Origin: Bradyrhizobium sp. sGM-13
GTDB taxonomy: Bacteria; Pseudomonadota; Alphaproteobacteria; Rhizobiales; Xanthobacteraceae
Assembly (NCBI RefSeq): GCF_018398875.1
Contig: NZ_JAGWDK010000028.1
Coordinates: 1-64,000, forward strand
DNA length: 64,000 bases
Reading direction: 5' to 3'
Translations under genes and position numbers: made by a program
Notes under the pieces: generated by a model
Seen by the model: the letters and a program-made list of their open reading frames with translations, nothing else
Told to the model about the DNA's origin: nothing
The model's database searches: none
In this document: positions 17,445 through 28,500 of the stretch, piece by piece
Layout of the letters: each line of letters begins with the position of its first letter
Position numbering within the stretch: position 1 is the stretch's first letter

Positions 17445-17460
17445 TGTCGGACTTCCGACA
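17445..17460. promoter_or_regulatory. NifA-type upstream activator site (TGT-N10-ACA)
   Basis: TGTCGGACTTCCGACA is a perfect TGT-N10-ACA palindrome, 79 bases upstream of the -24/-12 element at 17351-17366. The same element occurs at 51772-51787 before dctA. Because it is palindromic and lies between modA' and the dctA remnant, it could once have served both divergent genes. Confidence 0.7.
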
Positions 17461-17559
17461 TCGTCGTCTTGGAGCGGACAAGCTGGCCGCTCGTGTGATG
17501 TCGGCCGCCTCTCAACGCGCGGCGGCCAGATATTCGAGTTCGTATTGGGGCAGGAAAAT

Positions 17560-17985
17560 CATGACAAGATCGGAACTGCGGCGGCCGCGCGGGCGTCTCG
17601 ACCCTGGTGAAACCTCCTTTATGTCCAGGCGCTGATCGCGATCCTGATCGGTGTCCTCGTCCGCTGCTGTCGCCGTCTCTCGCGACCAATAACTGGGTCA
17701 AGGCGCTCGGCGACGGCTTGATCAAGCCGATCAAGATGGTGATCGCGCCGATCATCTTCTGTAAGGCTGTTTCCGGCATCGCTCGCATCCGTCATGCGAA
17801 AAAGGTCGGCTGGGTCGGCGTCAAGGCGCTGGTCTAATTCGAGATCGTTCCACCTTTGCCCTCATTCTCGGCCCGACCATGGGCAGTTCCAGATCGGCAT
17901 GGGCTTGCCGCCAAGCCCGACAGCGCGGCGGTGGCCAATTGCGTCAAGCAGGCGGAAGCCTCCAACGCCGTCCATTTCAACGCTG
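17560..17985 (+). pseudogene. dctA remnant (C4-dicarboxylate transporter)
   Basis: Reading on the plus strand gives broken pieces of the intact dctA at 51892. A frame-damaged start is followed by SLATNNWVKALGDGLIKPIK, MVIAPIIFCKAVSGIARIR, and HAKKVGWVGVKAL with a stop, then traces to NCVKQAEASNAVHFN near 17975. Everything after residue ~150 is missing. The upstream 270 bases (17290-17560) also resemble 51700-51890, so this is a segmental copy. Confidence 0.8.
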
Positions 17986-18019
17986 ATAAGCTCACCAAAC
18001 TGACGAACATGCCAAAGTA

Positions 18020-18370
18020 GTGCTAATCACCGACGATTCTGTAGGCTCTGCACTGGCGGCGCGGTGTTGGGCTCGAGAAAAGGCTTTCCGCTGGCGGCGA
18101 GCCAATCAGTTCGGCTTCACTCGGTAACCGTGAAGCCAAGCGGCAAGGCGGCACGGCGCCTTGCATACGCTCCGCGTCGACATCCTCTTTCAGCATCGAG
18201 CGAATTCGGGAGAGCCGGGCTGGCGAGACATCGACGATTTCAAGCTGGGCAGTTCGTAGGCTTTGCGCGAAGAAGGGCTGGCCCGCGAGCATTAAGGCGT
18301 CGCAAGAATGAGCAATTTCAGCGCAGTTCTCATGGACTAGCCCTGCCTACCGCAGCTTTCGCTGTGCGAG
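18020..18370. other. no supported gene
   Basis: A minus-strand ORF (18292-18023; FFAQSLRTAQLEIVDVSPARL) has some protein-like character, but I do not recognise it. Nothing else is seen. Confidence 0.35.
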
Positions 18371-18379
18371 AAATTGGCA

Positions 18380-18570
18380 ATAGGATAGTCGCTGTGCGCA
18401 GAGCAGTCATTGATTTGGGTCAGCCGGGGATGCCGGCAGGCGCATTCCTGTTCGCAGCATCAAGTCATTCGCAGAAAGTGGAGTTTCAGGTGCGGATATC
18501 CGCAAGAAATACCCGACTGTGACGGAAAACGCCATCCGCGCGGCGATCGCTCACAAAGACGTTGCAGCTT
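18380..18570 (+). pseudogene. DUF433-type antitoxin remnant
   Basis: The frame ending at TGA 18567-18569 reads RIPVRSIKSFAESGVSGADI then RKKYPTVTENAIRAAIAH. This is the typical second half of DUF433 proteins (VapB-like antitoxins; GTRIPV then YP-LT helix). The preceding GMPAG motif is in another frame, so an indel separates the two. No toxin partner is visible nearby. Confidence 0.5.
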
Positions 18571-19159
18571 GAGCGTCGGCGTCCATATCCGAGAGACTTT
18601 TTGGATGCTGGAGTTCTGGCTTTCCGTAGGAAGCATACCCATCAAGCATGGTCACGAAAGCAATTTTCTACCGCGATCTCTTACACGAAAATGGCGCGGA
18701 TGACGTGGTGTGCGATACGCCATTAGCTTAACAATGCTATCCTCATCGCAATGGACGGCGATATGAAGTAGTTTCCGAAACGCTTCGGCATCCAGCCACG
18801 CCAGTACCAGTTGACCGACTTAGTCTGATATGGCTGTGCTGTAATGAAGTGCTTGCAGCAAAACGGCCTGATCGGACAATCAGTCCCATTGAGCATGAAT
18901 GAACGTTCCGCGGAGATAAATTCTCTCGCCGCCTCTGGATCGAACTCGGCGCGCACCAACTTCGGACGAACAGGTGAAAGCAATCGATTCCGGCTGGACG
19001 CAAGCTTACGTCGCTAAAGGCGCGGCGCCCATCCTCCGGCATCGTCCCGTCGCCCTCGTCTGGCAGGCCGGCTCCGCAAAGAGCGGAAGCCGATGCAACG
19101 CATCATGAGATTGGGAACCTGGCTGGAGCCGTAACCCGTTATCGCATTGTCCAAAGCTG
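18571..19159. other. no supported gene
   Basis: The ORFs on both strands (for example minus 18983-18723, with CPIRPFCCKHFITAQPYQTK) lack a recognisable family or ribosome site. Probably decayed sequence. Confidence 0.4.
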
Positions 19160-20485
19160 TTACGGGCTCCGCGCGTTCGCGGCTCGAATTTTCGACGGTG
19201 CCGTCTCGGGCATCATCAGCATGGCGCAGAGCCCGGCCGCGGTAGCGACAAGCATGTACCAAGCCGGCGCCAGCGCGTTCCCAGTAACGTGGGTCAGCCA
19301 AGCGACAACGAGTTGAGCTGTGCCTCCGAAGGTCGCTATCGCAACCGCGTAGATCGTCGCGAAGGCGCCGCCGCGGATGCTCTTGGGCATGCCTTCGACC
19401 ATACCAACATAGAAGGCGCTATACGGAATCGTTCCGACGAGGGTGAGCGCGCCGAGACCTCCGAGAAGCGCCATGGGACTGCGGCTCTCTACGATCCACA
19501 AGAACACCGGATAGGTCATCAGCAGCGCGGCGATCTGCGGCCATATCATGATGGGCCGGCGTCCGGCCCGATCTGCCAGCCAACCGCCCAAGAGTGCGGC
19601 AGCAATGCCTACTGCATTGCTGACGACCGTGGTCGCAAAGGCGAGAGGCGCGGCAACTTGCAGGGTGTTCAGTGCATAAGTCGTCATATATTCCGTGACA
19701 TAGGTGATAATCGTGCAACTGGCCAAAATGATCAATCCCAAGCTCATCATGCGGCGGCTGGCACGCAATTTCCTTGCGGGCTCGACGGAGAGGGCCGGCG
19801 CTTCAGGTCGGTGCAGCGTTTCGGGCAGGGCCCTGCGCAACCAAAATCCGACCGGTAACGTACAGGCACCGAGCAGAAACGCGATCCGCCATCCGTACGC
19901 ATCCAGCGACTCGCTTGTCATGGTGAGGGAGAGTATTTCTCCGACCAGCGCTCCGGCCGTTGCAGCTATTTGTTGGCTAGCAGGCTGAAACGAGACGGCA
20001 AGGCCCCGGCGTCCGGCCGGGGCCACTTCCATCAGATAGGCGGTCGTCGGACCGACTTCGCCTCCCAGGGCGAAGCCCTGCACCAAACGCGCGAGAATAA
20101 CCAATAACGGAGCGGCGATACCTATCGTGTCGTACGAAGGCGTCACAGCCAACACGAGTATAGCGGCACTCATCATGACAAAACTGGCGGTCATTGCGGG
20201 CCGGCGTCCAACTCGATCCGAGTATGAGCCGATCACAATGGCCCCGATGGGTCTGGTGACGAAACCCGCTCCGAAGGTCATGAGCGACAGCATAAGGCTG
20301 GCGAACTGATCCTGCGCCGGGAAGAACGCGTGACCGATCTGGATGGCGAAAAAGCTATAGGTCCCGAAATCGTAGAATTCGAGCATACTGCCGATCGTCG
20401 CGCCCAACACGGCATGGCTAGTCAAGCCTTCATCTGCCGCAAGGAGGGTCGGCTTCGAGCTTCGCTGAGTGAATTGTTTAGCCAT
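19160..20485 (-). CDS. MFS transporter, metabolite:H+ symporter type
   Basis: The 441-residue protein has about 12 hydrophobic helices. The loop 2-3 signature GSYSDRVGRRPAM and its second-half counterpart GGWLADRAGRRPIM are both present, as is RLVQGFALGGEVGPTTAYL in helix 4, typical of the MHS (citrate, proline/betaine, dicarboxylate) subfamily. The start MLEFYDFGTY after ATIGS is also typical. It would import an organic acid or betaine by proton symport at the inner membrane; the substrate cannot be read from sequence. Start ATG 20485. It lies downstream of the MATE and dioxygenase remnant, and a functional link to the peptide locus is only a guess. Confidence 0.88.
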   Translation of the reverse strand: MAKQFTQRSSKPTLLAADEGLTSHAVLGATIGSMLEFYDFGTYSFFAIQIGHAFFPAQDQFASLMLSLMTFGAGFVTRPIGAIVIGSYSDRVGRRPAMTASFVMMSAAILVLAVTPSYDTIGIAAPLLVILARLVQGFALGGEVGPTTAYLMEVAPAGRRGLAVSFQPASQQIAATAGALVGEILSLTMTSESLDAYGWRIAFLLGACTLPVGFWLRRALPETLHRPEAPALSVEPARKLRASRRMMSLGLIILASCTIITYVTEYMTTYALNTLQVAAPLAFATTVVSNAVGIAAALLGGWLADRAGRRPIMIWPQIAALLMTYPVFLWIVESRSPMALLGGLGALTLVGTIPYSAFYVGMVEGMPKSIRGGAFATIYAVAIATFGGTAQLVVAWLTHVTGNALAPAWYMLVATAAGLCAMLMMPETAPSKIRAANARSP

Positions 20486-20529
20486 GCATGCTGATCCGTC
20501 TCGAATGCGGTCCTAAAACAATTCGACCA

Positions 20530-21101
20530 ACTATGTGGAGCACCTTGAGCTCTCATGAGCAAGAAGCGGGTTCGCGCGACTCACCATCGGCGCTGAAATC
20601 AGGAATATCAATCTCTCGGGCGATTTGCCGGACCCGACGATTGCTGCGATCAAAAGGGTTCTACTCGAGCACAAAGTCATCTTCTTCCGCGGCCAATGTC
20701 ATCTCGATGACGCCTAGCAGGAGCGATTCGATTCCGTTAAAGCTGGTGTCGCATCCGACCTCGGTGTCACCAAGGGAACGGCCTCGATCCTCGAGCTTGA
20801 TTCCGCCCGCGGAGGTGGCCAGGCCGATGGGGCACGTCGATGAACCTTTGCCGATGCCTATCATAAGATTTTGGTGCTGCGAGCCGTTGTAATCCCACCA
20901 TTTGGCGGCGATACGGTCCGGTCAAACACCGCGGCCGCTTATCTCGACCTGCCGCCGCCGCTGCAACGGCTTGCAGACGAGCTCTGGGCGGTTCACAGCA
21001 ACGTCTTCGACTACGCCGGAATGGCCCGTGTCCACGAGGTCGACAAAAAGCATTTTGACGACGTCTTCACCAAACCATCTTCGAGACCGAGCATCCCGTG
21101 A
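20530..21101 (+). pseudogene. TauD/TfdA-family dioxygenase, frameshifted
   Basis: Pieces in several frames read LTIGAEIRNINLSGDLPDPT and IKRVLLEHKVIFFRGQ (20580-20695), a broken HVD iron-binding region near 20840, then KILVLRAVVIPPFGGDT and DLPPPLQRLADELWAVHSNV to KKHFDDVF near 21070. This is the order of 2-oxoglutarate/Fe(II)-dependent taurine or 2,4-D dioxygenases. The last third, with the distal His and Arg, is missing. It lies between the MFS and MATE genes and may have been a tailoring or sulfonate-use gene. Confidence 0.75.
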
Positions 21102-21131
21102 CAATGCATTGGGCCCCGATGATGTCCGTTG

Positions 21132-22565
21132 TCAGGTCAACCCGCGTGCTCGATCGCTCTTGAAGTTACGGTGCCGGAGCGCTCGTCTGAGCTCAGCGAA
21201 CTGGTGGAACATGACGAACAGCGCGATCATTCCGGCGCCCAGTTCAGCGATTGCTTGACTGGCCAACAGGCCGCTGAAACCCCATACGACCGGGAATAAC
21301 AGTACGGCCGGTATGAAGAGAAAGCCCTGCCTCGCCAAGGACACAACCGCACTGAGGCGTGCCCTCCCGAACGACTGAAGCATCGTCGTCACGAAACTCT
21401 CAATACCAAAAAGTCCAAAAAAGAGATGGAAGACGATGCAGGTCGAGACGGCAATTTCCGTGACCTTATCGCTATCGCTGAACAGCCTGACCAAAGGCCG
21501 GGCAAAAATCACAACAGCCGCAGAATACGCAACGGCAAGAGCAATAGTCATGGAGAGTATGAACTTCGCAGCCTTCAATACACGAGCAAAGTCGCGCGCG
21601 CCCCAACCGAAACCCAGGACAGCTTGAGAGCCTATACAGAAGCCGGTGATAGGCAGTGCGCCGATCGTCAAGATTCGCACAGCTATTCCCACGGCCGCGA
21701 TGGAATCGTCGCCGAACGGCGCAGCAGTCCAGTACAAGAGCATAACGGCAATAGCAGATAAAATACTGGTCATAGTCGCCGGCGCCCCTATGAGCGCGAG
21801 CTGTCTGATGCGATCTGCTCGCAATGAGATGTGAGATATCCTGACGAGGACTATCCCGCGAAGCTTCGTAAAATACGCGATATACAGGCTAATAGCGGCG
21901 ATCTGAGATACCAGCGTTGCGAGGGCTGCGCCTCGCACACCGAGGTCCAGTAAGAATATGAAGACGGGATCAAGCACAGCGTTGAGTACGAAGGCGGTAA
22001 TCATCGTCCACATGCTGAATCGTGTGTTGCCTTCGGCTCTGACGATGAAGCCGTTGACGATGTTTAGAAGCATCAGGGTGTACCCGAACAAAAGCGTCTC
22101 CGCGTAGTCGAGCGCCACGGGCATGATGGTTGGAGTGGCCCCGAGCGTTACGAAGATCCCTCGCAGATTTAGAAGCAGAGCGACGGTAAAGGTGATACCG
22201 ATCGGAGCGGCGAGCGCAAGTGCAGTACTCGCGCCTCGACTCGCCTCCAGGTGCTCACCAGCGCCAAGGTGACGAGATATCAACGACGCTGTTCCAACAC
22301 CGATCCCCTGTCCGGCTGCCGCGAGCAGGACCACGATCGGCAAGGTCATGCTGACAGCTGCGATCGCCTGCGCGCCAAGTGCGCCAACAAAGACCGCGTT
22401 GACGGCCTGCTGTAACGCGTTGATCGATAAGCCAACAACAGACGGAATGGCGAGCCGCAGGATAAGGCTCGAGAGATTAGGGTCCGATAGATCGATGTGC
22501 TGCTTTTTCTTCGGCAAGACATCGCGATCGCCCTCGACGGCGAATTCCGCATCCGGCTCATTCAT
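21132..22565 (-). CDS. MATE-family efflux transporter
   Basis: The 477-residue membrane protein has about 12 helices in two MatE repeats (first LSSLILRLAIPSVVGLSINALQ; second LIGAPATMTSILSAIAVML). Features such as VNAVFVGALGAQAIAAVS and LLFGYTLMLLNIVNGFIVRAEGN fit the DinF/NorM-like group. Its ATG overlaps the last codons of the NRPS gene by 8 bases, so both are co-translated from one message. The natural inference is that it exports the peptide made by the NRPS, or protects the cell from it, using a Na+ or H+ gradient. Confidence 0.93.
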   Translation of the reverse strand: MNEPDAEFAVEGDRDVLPKKKQHIDLSDPNLSSLILRLAIPSVVGLSINALQQAVNAVFVGALGAQAIAAVSMTLPIVVLLAAAGQGIGVGTASLISRHLGAGEHLEASRGASTALALAAPIGITFTVALLLNLRGIFVTLGATPTIMPVALDYAETLLFGYTLMLLNIVNGFIVRAEGNTRFSMWTMITAFVLNAVLDPVFIFLLDLGVRGAALATLVSQIAAISLYIAYFTKLRGIVLVRISHISLRADRIRQLALIGAPATMTSILSAIAVMLLYWTAAPFGDDSIAAVGIAVRILTIGALPITGFCIGSQAVLGFGWGARDFARVLKAAKFILSMTIALAVAYSAAVVIFARPLVRLFSDSDKVTEIAVSTCIVFHLFFGLFGIESFVTTMLQSFGRARLSAVVSLARQGFLFIPAVLLFPVVWGFSGLLASQAIAELGAGMIALFVMFHQFAELRRALRHRNFKSDRARGLT

Positions 22566-25500
22566 GGATGAAAGTGTCGCGAGCTCTTCCGAATTCGCTG
22601 ATCGTCTGCAACAGCTCCTGCTGCAATACCGTGCAAAGATTGCGGGTCACCTCATAACCGACCTGGGTTGGATTATACGTCGTTTCGATCTGGAGATGGC
22701 CGGCTTGATATCCGACATCGAACCAGAAGAGGTGAATCACGGCCGCTTCATCCATGTCTGCGCCGATCCAGAGTGGAGAAGGTTCCTTGGCTAAGAGACG
22801 GCGCGGAAAATGGCGCTGCAAACCCGCTCGATAATTCAATCCAATTCTGGGTAAGGGCAGGCGATCGATCCGGCTCCGCACGGCTGGATCTCGGTTTAGG
22901 AATTTCATGGCCCGAAAGCCTATTCCCCTGCGCGGCAGGGCATTGCGCTGGCGGTATATTGAACGAGCACGATCGGGACGGGGCTCCGTTCCGGTGAGAC
23001 TCAAGGGAAGCGGAACGAGCTCGCTGATATGGCCGATGATCTGAGATGGATCGAGATCGTCAAACAGCCGACCTCGGATTGAGGTAAGGCTATCAATCCA
23101 GAGCGAATAGTTGCCGAAAACGCGTCCAAAGGCGCCAGATATTGCGGCAAGAAACACATCAAAGTCCTGACAATGTGCCGATCTGGCTGCAATATTGAGG
23201 AGATCAGCTGTCGCTTCTTTGTCAATCTCGAGACGGTACTTGGCCTGATCTTCCCAAAGGGATCGGCAATTCGCTTCATCGATGCGACCTTCAAGGCGTG
23301 CATAGTGAAGCTCTCTCGCGGTCACTTTCGAAAAACTCGCGCCGCCCGATGAAGTGTCGCTGACGTGCAAATTGAACTGATGGTAGTCAATCCTCTCCCA
23401 GTATTTGAGTTCGGCTGGCGCTTCGCTGTTGGCGTAGCGCTCAAGGCGCTTCAACCATGGAGAGAGCATTTGTATGTTCTCGGGACCACTCACGGCGTGG
23501 CCTGAGGCAAGGGCGTTGTACGCCCTATCCAATGCTTCCAGGAACAGTCGATAGCCTATCCCGTCCGCTACAAAATGATGCATCAGGACCAGCAGGTAGT
23601 AATCGCCACTTTGCGATGTGCGGAACACCGTGACGTTAACGAGAGGCGTCTGGCCGTCAAACCGAAAGGTATGTTGACGTCTTGCTGAGACGCTCTCGAT
23701 TGCCTTACGCTGCTGTAGGTCGGTCATTCCGACAAGATCGATCTCCTCCACGAGGCGCTCGGCCACGGAAGGTCCGATTGTCAGACGTAGACCATCGTCA
23801 GTTCGGGCAATACGGAGTCTGAGACCTTCGTGCCTATCCATGACATGGGCAAGGGCGCGCTCCAGGATTCGGATATTCAGGACGCCGCCGGGCAAGAAGA
23901 ACAGATCGCCGATGTTGAAATGCTCATCGAACCCGACAAGACGGTTCCAAGATGAGATTGCCGGGATAACTGGCAATGAGGCATCCGCGGAAGGGAAGGT
24001 ATGGAGTGTAACCGCCGCTCCGTCTGCCGCCAATTCCCTGACGGTCGGTGTTCGATAGAGTTGGTCGACAGTGAGAGTCAGTCCGGCTTTGCGCGCCAGC
24101 GTGACGCAGCGCACGCTCAGAAGAGAGTCTCCGCCGATATCAAAAAAGCTCTGATCGATTCCGACCCACTTGGCGCCTAATAGATCCTGCCAGATCCCAG
24201 CAAGAATACGCTCCTTCCTCGTGCGTGGCTCAGCAGATGGAACAGGCCCGACCTCGCGGTAAGGAACGGACGACAGGCGAGCACGATCGATCTTTCCGCT
24301 CGCCGTAAGGGGGATAGTGTCAACCAAACGGAAGGCGGCGGGAATCATGTAGGACGGCAATGTGTGGCGCAGGTGGGTGACAATATCTCCAGAGCTTAGA
24401 CTGTCGCGAGCCGGAACCACGCTAGCCGTCAAGCGACGATGGTCATTCATGCCTTCTGCGACGACCGCGGCCTTTGCGATTGCCGGATGAGACTCAAGGG
24501 CCGTTTCGACCTCCTCCAGCTCGATGCGAAAGCCCCGTACTTTGATCTGGTTGTCCGATCGGCCGCAAATCTCGAGAAGGCCGCTGGTTGAGATACGGGC
24601 GATATCGCCACTTCGATAAAGAACGCTGTATTGTCCGTCATCATACGGATTCGGCACGAAACAGCGGTTGGTCCGATCTTGATCCCGCCAGTACCCAGCG
24701 CTCACGCAGCGTCCCGCGATGCAGAGTTCGCCGGCGACTCCGACAGGGACTCTCTTCAACTGTGCATCGAGCACGTAGAGTTTGACGTTATCGATTGGGC
24801 GCCCAACAGGGATGAGCGACGAGCCGTCGTAGGCATCCGATGTTTCGTAGATTGCTGCATTGGATGCACATTCCGTAGCACCATAGAAGTTCCACAACGG
24901 CACGTCCGGGAAATGCGCGTGCCAGCGACCCGGGAGCGAGGAAGGCATCGGTTCCGCGCTGCTCGTGACCAACCGCAAGGCGGTCGGTCGCGGGTGCCGT
25001 TCTTGGGAAGCAATGAGGCCGGATAGGAGCGGCGGCGAGGCAAATAAGTGTGTCACGCGACGTCTCGCGAACGTGCACAACAACAGATCTGGATCCAGCA
25101 ACTGCTCTTGGGTCAAGATCAGCGCGGGCACACCTCTCAGAAGTCCCCCAAAGTACTCCCATGCCGACGCAACAAGTGATGCGGACTTCTGGACAACCAT
25201 CACGTCGGTACTGTCGAAGGGAAAGCGTCGCCACATCCAGTTCAGTCGATTGAGAATTGCCGATTCCGGTATAAGAACCCCCTTCGCCTTCCCAGTTGAG
25301 GACGACGTGTATATGAGGCTCGCAATTCCCTGATCTGATGGTTTGTCGCTGCGCTCAAAATCGTGCACGGGCGCGCCGCACCCTTCAAGGGTCGATAGAC
25401 GGATCGACGGCACGTCAAAACCAGGATCAGAGGTATTTGCGTGAACCAAAAGCTTTGCCTGACTATCTCGCAGGATATGTTCGATCCGATCACGCGGATA

Positions 25501-28500
25501 ATCCGGCGATATGGGGACAACAATGGACTGCAAGGCTCGTGCTGCAAGAATAACAGCGGCCACGTCAGGCGACCGGTCGACCAGCATGGCGACCATATCG
25601 CCAGCCCCCACGTCAGAAGCCCGCAGTAACAACCTGATAGCTGTTACGCGCTCACGCAGGTGGTCGAATGTGATCTCACCGAAATCACCAAAATATGCCA
25701 CCTGGCTGCTATTGGAGACGCTGATTTGCTCGAACGCTTCGATAAGCGGACATTCAGTCTCATATGGCTGCGCCGAGCCATTCAGCGAGTCCAGCACAGT
25801 CACGTCTGACGCGCTGAGGCAGCTCAGATCTTTAATGTGCGCAAGCGGCCTCTCAACGCAGGCTGCAATCAGACAGCGCAGATTGTCGGCCATGCGGACA
25901 ATCAGATCGCTGGAAAATATGCCTTCCGCATACGCTAGCTGGAGGGCAATTTCATCGCCGTGATCTTGTGCGTACAATGTCAGATCGAATTTTACATAGC
26001 CGGTCTCATATTCGCGGAATGTCAGATCCAACTCATGTTGGCCAAATGGCTCCGCGGCCTCGGAGTACATGTTGAACATGACCTGGAAGAGCGGTGATCG
26101 TTCAGCTTCGCGATATAGCCGGGTATCCCTTACCATCCAGCCGAACGGATATGCCGAATTTGCGATGGCATCGCTGACCAGGCCCTGGATGCGCATGGCA
26201 TGAACCGCAAAGGACTGGCCGACATCGATCGCGGTGCGGATTGGCAGCATATTCAGGAAAAAGCCAACAATTTCGGCGCTGCCAGGTTGATCCCGTACGA
26301 CGTGCGGTATGCCAACGATAATATCGTCTTGGCCGCTATACATCCGCAGCAGCAGCTTGAAGCACGCGAGGAGTGTTGTCGACGTGGTGCACCTATGTCG
26401 GCGCGCAAACTCCCGTACCTGATTGGAGAGCTCGCTGCCAAGCAGCACCGCATGCGAGGCGCCGCGGTAGGAATTTGTCTGCGGCCGCGCTCGTCCCGCT
26501 CCAAGCGAAAGCACCGGCGGATCATCGCCAATCTGACGACGCCAATAGCTACGCTGGTTGGCCAGCGCCTCTGAAGTAGCGTGTTGTGTTTCCCAGACCG
26601 CGTAGGTCGAGAGTGACGCGCGTTTCTCTGGCAAAAACGCCGCGGCATCTACGTACCTTTGTCGAAGGTCCCTGAGTAGAACAGAGATCGACCAGGCATC
26701 GATGATAATTTCGTGAGCGGTGATCAGTATGAGATGGTTGTCAGGGCCAAAACGGATCATGCGCGCGCGAAAAAGATGGCCTTGGCTGAGATCAAAGCTG
26801 CCGTTCAGCTCTGTTCGCCGTAACTCTGCGACCAGCTCCTCAGCTTCCTGCGCCGTGAGATGAGATGCATCAGCCAATTCAAGACTTGCGTATTGAGGAG
26901 CATCAAAAAGCTGAACCGGACCGTCCTCGTCGATAAAGCGTGCCGAAAGTGCCTGATGGGAATGAACGACATCGGTCCAGGCGCGATTGAACGCCGCCAG
27001 ATCGATCATGCCCCTTATCCGCAGGCCGCCTTGAATGATGTAGTTCCTGGCAGACGGATCGAGCTGCGAGAGAAACCATAGGTGCTCCTGAACTCGCGTC
27101 AGAGGCGATCGCATAAGCTTTCCGTACGTCGGGGCTGTGCGCGGTTTGGAGCCGACCCCGGCCGAGATCGAAGCCGCAAGAGATCGGATCGTTCCATTGA
27201 GGACTAGCCTGAAATCCGTTCTCACTCCGAGCTGGGTCTGCAACTGGCCCAATATGAGCATTGCCCGGAGCGAGTCTCCGCCGAGGCTTATGAACTGGTC
27301 CTTCACGCCAATGTTCTCAATACGCAGAACGCCGGCCCAAATTTGACACAGCTGGGCTTCGAGCTCTGTTTGCGGCTCCTCGAATGGAGTCGACAATGGA
27401 GGGCGAACACTGGTCGGGTCCGGCAATGCCCCAAAATCGACCTTTCCGTTTCTGGTCAGTGGAATACTGGCGAGGTGGATAATCCTTTCTGGCAGCATGT
27501 AGGTGGGAAGCGCTTCGGCAAGAAAATTCTGAAGCTCGCCTTCCGTTACTTCAGCCGGAGTTGACACATACGCGATGAGTCGTCTCGATCCAGTTTCCTC
27601 CTCGGCCCTGGTTATATCTCTCGCCATAAGCTTTACGCCTGCGCAGACGGAGGCGACCGCGACGGCGCCACGTACCAAATGATGAGCGGAGAGGCGGGCC
27701 TCGATTTCTCCCAGCTCAATTCTGTGCCCGCGGATTTTGACCTGACGGTCCCGTCGACCGAGACATTCCAAAAGGCCATCGGAACGAATGCGCGCGAGAT
27801 CACCTGTCCTGTATAGGCGCTGGAACGACGGGTCGTTTGAGAACGGGTTTGGCCCAAAGGCATCCTTGGTGCGGACATCGTCATTGACGTAACCAGCAGC
27901 GACACCAACGCCGCTAACACAGATTTCGCCGACCTCTCCCTTGTTGCACAGCCGCGGTCCGTCGGCGACATAAACCTCAAGGTTAGAAATCGGTTTGCCG
28001 ATCGGCACATAAGGGTCAGCCAGCGCAGGCGCTACGGAAACCAGATGATGCGTAACGCCGTCCGCGCACTCGGTCGGCCCGTAATGATTGAGAATGGGCA
28101 CCCGGGGATATAAGGCAAGCCACGCGCGCGCCAGTCCGGGTGTTAGAGGTTCTCCGACCGTTGAAATAATCCGCAAACTGTCCAGAGCTCGCTCAGCCGC
28201 CGCAAGCGACTGCAGATATTCAACAAATATTGCAAGCATCGACGGAACGAATTGAACAACCGTCACGCCGTATCCTTGAATTGCTTTGAGAAGGGATACT
28301 GGCGATTTCAGTGTCGCATCATCAATGATCGCGATACAGCCTCCGACGCAAAGCCCTGCCAGAAGCTGCCACAGCGAGATGTCAAAGCAGTGCGATGCCG
28401 TCTGCGCGATGCAATCCGTCCGAGTGAGGGTTAGGGCATCAATCTTTGCCACCAAATGATTGTTTAGGGCTGCGCGCTCGATCATTGCGCCTTTAGGCTT

